NCBI RefSeq assembly: GCF_025399195.1
Contig: NW_026252092.1
Span: 434,001 to 498,000 of the forward strand
DNA from: Umbelopsis ramanniana AG
Taxonomy: Eukaryota; Mucoromycota; Umbelopsidomycetes; Umbelopsidales; Umbelopsidaceae
Direction of reading: 5' to 3'
Length of the DNA: 64,000 bases
This document shows positions 59,118-64,000 of the stretch, piece after piece. A program made the translations under genes and the position numbers. A model generated the notes under the pieces. It saw only the letters and a list, made by a program, of their open reading frames with translations, did not search any database and was not told the origin of the DNA. Positions within the stretch are counted from its first letter, which is position 1. The number at the start of each line of letters is the position of its first letter.

Positions 59118-62100
59118 ATGGCCTTGCGACGCTCGAAATCTCGAGATGGACGAGGAATGCCTTATATTAGCGCTCCACAGCCAATCAACACATCTGCAGA
59201 TACACTCGACACTCTTAACACTACTCGTATAGTACCATTGCCACGAAAAAAGTCCTCCAATTCAATCCTAAAACGCACTGCCAGCTGGACAACCGACCGC
59301 AAGAAAGAACGAGTAGAAAGATCTAGTCCTTTAGTACGAAGTGAAACCGTTTCTGTAACCTCCAGCCCAAGATCAATGCAAGACATGGCCGCTGCAATTC
59401 CTCCAACTCCCCCTTTCGCAGGGACGACCGGCCAACGTCAAGTTGACTTGGCTAAGTTTGGCGACCCCAACTTCAACCCAGAGTCATGTAAAGTATATGG
59501 ATTGACTGTGCTTAATCTGTCTGTACTGCCGTACTAATTTGCTCTGTGATACGTAGATATGCGAGCTTCAGTAGCGGATGTGAATGAAGAGCAGCTGAGA
59601 GCTTTCTATAGATCATTGAATGATGCAAAGACTCTGGTTGGTAGTGACTTGCAGCGCAATGTCTATCGTAACTACACCGAGTTTGTGGTCATATCCAAAG
59701 AGATTTCAAATTTGGATGGTGACATGCTGCTACTTCGCGACTTCCTTAACGAACTCCGCGTTATCAATACCAGCTTCAAGGACGAAGTGGATCCTATGGC
59801 AGGCATCATTAATGGTAAATAACCCCTCCAGTTGTCTTGTATACATATATACAGTTAATTTAACTGAACGATTCTTGTTATTAGATCCTGCACCTATCGC
59901 CGAATCAATCACACAACGTCGAAAGCCCAGTGAAATGGCTACTGCCGATATGCAGACCATTTACAGAGCACAGCTGGCCTCACTGTGGGAGAGTATCGAA
60001 GGATCTCAGGTACACATCTTAACTTCACATATATCTTGGTTAAAAAAGGAACAATCGCTCATTCTCTTACAATGACTACAGAGGTTATTACCGTTTGCTC
60101 CTGATCGTCACATTGTTAGAGACTTTTCCAACTTTGTTGAACTCCATCCCAAAACCTTACAAGCCCGACAAGCAACCCAACTCGTATTGCTGAACGATTG
60201 TATTTTAGTGGCTTCTAAGAAAAAACGCACCATGTCATCCAAAGTTAAGCTTGTGGCAGATCGCTGCTGGGAGTTGGACAAAATACTGGTGGCTGACGTC
60301 AAAAATACTTCTGATTTAACGAACGCACTGAAAATTGTCCATTATAATGACGAATATCTTTTCCGATGCGAGCGTCCAGAGGATAAAATGTCGCTGTTAG
60401 TCACTATTAAACGAGTCACTGACGAATTATTGGAAAGTTCCAAGCAGAATGATGCCGATGCCAAATTGTCTGTCAACGGTAAGCACATTGTACGCATGCA
60501 AGGAAAGGAAACAGAATTTCTAATCCTCATATCATATCCTCTCGTCTCAGAACCACTCCTACAAATGGTTCGTTCCTCGCAAAGCTCTGAAAAGCATAAA
60601 TCTGCCTTGATACTGATTTCGTTTTTCATTTAGCAATCACAAGTGGAGGCAAGAAGCAAGAAAAGCCGCAATGATCGAGACCCTACCAAGCAGATGCCAC
60701 AGCTCGCCTCCAGCGACGTTAAGTGGCTTTCTGAGCTTCCAGATGAATTGGAGGTTTTCATAGCCATTCGTGAGTTTGAAGATGCTGTAGCATATATCGA
60801 AAAGGGTCAGTGTTTCTCCCAAAGATTCTGTCTGTCTCTCAATGCCAATCATACTAATGGGAAACACAGCCCGTGCCATACTTTCAAGTTTCTCATCAGA
60901 TCCTGGAAAGCTTGATGGTGTAAAGGAGGAAATTGACACATACGTTGACAAGCTCAGTAAAGCTATCGGGCGGGATTTAAGCAACTCTTTATTGACCAAA
61001 GTCCAATTCCAACGTAACGTCAACTGGCTCCTTCGCCTTGGGCTTGGAGAAACGGTACGTTGATTCTCTTGTTATTTTCACACTCCCCCCCCCCAAATGA
61101 AAGGGTATACTAATAGGGTGCAATGCGAACCAGGGTCGGGAGATGTTCCTAGCAACCCGAAGCGGAGTCATTAAACGGAGAATAAGACAATTGACTTTCG
61201 AGGGTGATGTTACCACCTACATCAATGAACTCTCCTTGGTAGTTTTTACCCTGGTACGAAATACCTGCGAGTGGTACAGGGACTCGTTCAAGGATAACCG
61301 AATGGCGTCAGGTGAGCTAAGTGTGCCTGCGGGATGACAAAGCCTAACACTATATTGACGGAGCTCTTGCCTGCAGGTTTTATTACTTGGGTAAAGGAGC
61401 AAATTACCATCTACGCCCAGATATTCAACAAACAAGTGTTTGGTCAAAATTCTCTTAATCTTCGAGTCATTTCCGATTGTCTGAGGTCAACTGCAGAACA
61501 ATGCTCGCTGGTAAGTGCGGTTACTCCTTTAGGGTCAATTCGAATCTCTTAATCTCATACATCCCGATTTTAGTTGCGGAAAGTTGGCCTCGACCTAAAA
61601 TTCATGTTGGACGATATATTTGCCGAGGAGATTAAGAAATTGATTATAGCCTATGAAGAGCGAGCCATTGGAAGACTTGACAAAATTATCAAGGAGGACA
61701 AGTTTTTGGTTGTATCCAGCCAGAGTCTAGGTACTTACTCACCTTCATATGAAAGTCCTCACATTCTATGCTGAGACCCAAAAATCTTTTTCCAAACTTG
61801 CGTTTTAGGTACCGACGTCAAAGTGACAGCCAGTGTCGTTAGTTTTTACAATATTTTGATCAAGTTTGTAAACGAAGCCTGCCTACTGGTCAAGCTTCCT
61901 GTAAGTCCACATACCAATCTCTACAAACTATTATCCGCTTGTACTAACGAGCCCTACAGTTATACTCTACGTTGATACAAAGTATCAGCAATATCACAGA
62001 ACAGTACCTCCGACGAATGATAAAGGAGTCTCAAGCCAGGGAAATGGCAAAGGATCAGCGCTATGCAGCAATGATGAATGTCGCTTTTGTTTTGGACAAT

Positions 62101-62336
62101 GTAGTACCCAGAATCTCATCGCAGTTAAACGTAAGTACTGCTCAACGATGAAGGTGCTGTATAATACATAGGTTACTGACGATGGCTTTTGCAGAGACAT
62201 TTTGACCGACCTATACCTGAGCTTGATACCTTGAGAGCCACTCTGAGAGGTGAGTGAGAATTTCAGCAGCACACTGCAAAGTTTCTGTAGGACAAATGCT
62301 GACAATTTTACTTTTGCAGAACTAACCTACGTTTAA
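59118..62336 (+). CDS. EXO84: Exocyst complex component EXO84
   Basis: Thirteen exons (59118-59487, 59557-59814, 59885-60009, 60082-60478, 60644-60805, 60870-61054, 61134-61311, 61377-61510, 61574-61730, 61809-61900, 61960-62130, 62195-62249, 62320-62336) encode 766 residues. After a disordered Ser/Arg N-terminus come the coiled-coil region (YRNYTEFVVISKEISNLDGDMLLLRDFLNELR) and a PH domain (~240-345: RLLPFAPDRHIVRD, LLNDCILVASKKK, YNDEYLFRCERPEDK). The Exo84 C-terminal helical repeats follow (ELPDELEVFIAIREFEDAVAYIEKG, REMFLATRSGVIKRRIRQL). Exo84 helps tether secretory vesicles at growth sites. The acceptor of exon 5 is uncertain: the frame is kept by an AG at 60642-60643, ten bases past the first AG. 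The final exon encodes five residues. Confidence 0.9.
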
Positions 62337-62482
62337 AGTACTGAATTGCTATAATAAAGGGCGGAGCGGAAGACATCCGATTTTTTTTTTTATCTCTTCC
62401 CTTTTTCCTTTTTTCTTTTCGTCATTCATCATAGTTTCAGTGGCATCCTATTGTTGGTTGTCCTAATATCTATTATAACCAA

Positions 62483-64000
62483 ATGGCTCCTGACAATCCA
62501 GTGACAAGAGCTTGTGTACACATACTGACTTTTGTGTTAGGCTTAATTGCTCCTATAGCCATATCCTACCTTGTGTACTATGTGTGGACTGGCGAAACAG
62601 CGGTCATCCACCACCTATTGTCAAATTCAACACCAGCATGTGTCGCAACACACATTCCACTGCTGACTAGTCTTATTCACTACTGGTTAGCAGCTGAAGT
62701 CATATTTTTCTTCAATTTCTGGAACAATCGCCGCATTTTACAACGAACATCGCCACCCATTACCACATCCAAGGCAGAGCGGACCGTCTTATTTTGGAAC
62801 TGTGTCCACACCATACAAGATGTTGAAGAATGGTTTTGTGGATGGTTTTATATTGACGATGGCAATAATACCAGAGCAACTTTCGACCAAATTCGCAGAG
62901 GCAATGTCGAGACTTGGTATGTTTGTCAACTGAACAGGAATTATAAATATTATGACCCAATCTCTAATTTACAAGCTTGCCTCATTTGGCCATGTCACGT
63001 CATAGGTTCGCTTGGGCTTTTTGGAGTCGACCATTGGAAATCGTCAAAAGCAAAAGGACGTGGTCCAACGAGTTGGCTTGGATGGTGAAGACGGCTGAAA
63101 CTCATTTCGGCGTCCACTTTGAAGACGGTATATCTCCCGAAATTAAATGTATTCGACTCAGTTTGGATCCTGTCAACGCCATCCATCGACCTCTCATCTT
63201 TTACATCATTATTTATATGGCAACCATGATTGTGAACTTATTTCTTCGGCTTCAAGGCTTCCAGCGCTGTAATTTGCCGTATTCTCTTTCATGGGGTGGT
63301 GTCTTTGGATTTGACCCGGCTATGCTTTGGAAATCCCTTTGGCGAGATCAAACAGACGAAGCCATGAAAAAAGTTGTCTATTGGTACAAACCACCATCCC
63401 CAGACTCCAACAGAGAAACACCCATCGTGTTCATTCATGGAATTGGTGGTATGCTGTTTTATTCTGATATAATTCGACGTTTGACAGCCTTGGATCGACC
63501 CATGTTTTGCGTTGAATTGCCGTATGTGTCAATGCACCAAGTTGAAGTCGTACCCACCACAACGGAAACCATTACTGAAATATCAGAAATGCTTGATCAC
63601 CATGGATACAAAAAAGCCGTGTTTGTTAGTCACTCCCTAGGAACGGCTGTTTCTAGTTGGATGATGCAACAGGCTCCGAAACGAGTGGCAGGCGTTGTCA
63701 TGGTGGATCCCATTGTTTTTTTACTGCACTACCATTCCATTGCGTATAACTTTGTGCATCGTTCACCTAAACGTTTCATGGAGGTGAGTAAAGCACATTT
63801 TATATAACACTACTATAGGCTATCGCTTTAACTAACTGCTAAACCGTTTATTCTTACCCCGTAGCATATTGTTTACTATTTTGCTTCCCGCGAACTTCAT
63901 ATCTCGCACTATATCTCACGCCATTTTCAGTGGTTTCAAACCGCTCATTTTGTACAATCCGCCTCCACTTCTCGGCCCCCTAGCCCAGTCTCTAAGCGTT
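62483..64000 (+). CDS. Membrane-anchored alpha/beta hydrolase (partial)
   Basis: Three exons are visible (62483-62916, 63006-63783, 63865 to the window end); the 3' end is missing. Hydrophobic segments at residues ~12-35 (ILTFVLGLIAPIAISYLVYYV) and ~65-80 suggest membrane insertion, with a further one near residue 205 (FYIIIYMATMIVNLFL). The hydrolase core has the oxyanion motif FIHGIGGM (~310), the nucleophile elbow FVSHSLGTAVS (~375) and the strand VVMVDPIVFLLHYH. Relatives in fungi are uncharacterised membrane hydrolases, possibly lipid-active. The catalytic acid and His probably lie partly beyond the edge. A CT-rich tract (62375-62420) precedes the ATG. Confidence 0.85.

Overview
The window is nuclear DNA from a filamentous fungus, most likely an early-diverging (Mucoromycota-type) one. 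The gene set is fungal: EB1/Mal3, Atg18, Exo84, a Dal5-type permease, PKA-regulated neutral trehalase, an Rsc7/Swp82-family protein, class II DAHP synthase and a DUF1479 dioxygenase. Genes are dense and intron-rich. I count about 27 protein genes with roughly 140 introns, mostly 50-100 nt, with GTAAGT/GTATG-type donors and CTAAC/TACTAAC-like branch sites. The species cannot be named from the sequence. I found no tRNA, rRNA, CRISPR array, transposon or virus-like element.

Layout. 1-12.3 kb: Fun30/SMARCAD1 remodeller (-, cut by the left edge), TRAPPC2/Trs20 (+), PRMT5 (+), a 2.2 kb gene-poor stretch, a PPxY coiled-coil protein (-) and a Sec14/CRAL-TRIO protein (-). 12.6-21.3 kb: RPAP3-like co-chaperone (-) divergent from spliceosomal cyclophilin CWC27 (+), an NT5DC-type HAD nucleotidase (-) and class II DAHP synthase (-). 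22.2-25.7 kb: glucosamine-6-phosphate deaminase and a hexokinase-family kinase in tandem, possibly a GlcNAc-use pair. 26.3-35.2 kb: proteasome chaperone PAC2 (+), EB1 (-), secreted GDSL esterase (-), an intronless membrane metallophosphatase (+) and a ZZ-finger/FG-repeat protein (+). 36-51.1 kb: FLVCR-like MFS (+), neutral trehalase (+), Dal5-like MFS (-), fumarylacetoacetase (-), a DUF1479 oxygenase (-) and a GH15 glucoamylase/trehalase-like enzyme (-). 51.8-64 kb: Atg18 (+), Rsc7/SAY-type protein fused to PHD fingers (-), PRP3 (+), EXO84 (+) and an alpha/beta hydrolase (+, cut by the right edge).

Most genes are unrelated housekeeping functions arranged singly or as divergent pairs with short shared promoters. 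Candidate functional groupings are the deaminase-kinase pair and the two possible trehalose hydrolases (GH37 and GH15) about 10 kb apart.

The exon models were built by hand from conserved family sequence and splice consensus; all complete models sum to a whole number of codons. The most striking outcome is three internal microexons of 4, 8 and 10 nt, each required to restore a conserved motif, in three different genes. Secondary points are the Rsc7-PHD fusion and several small, possibly spliced ORFs between genes.
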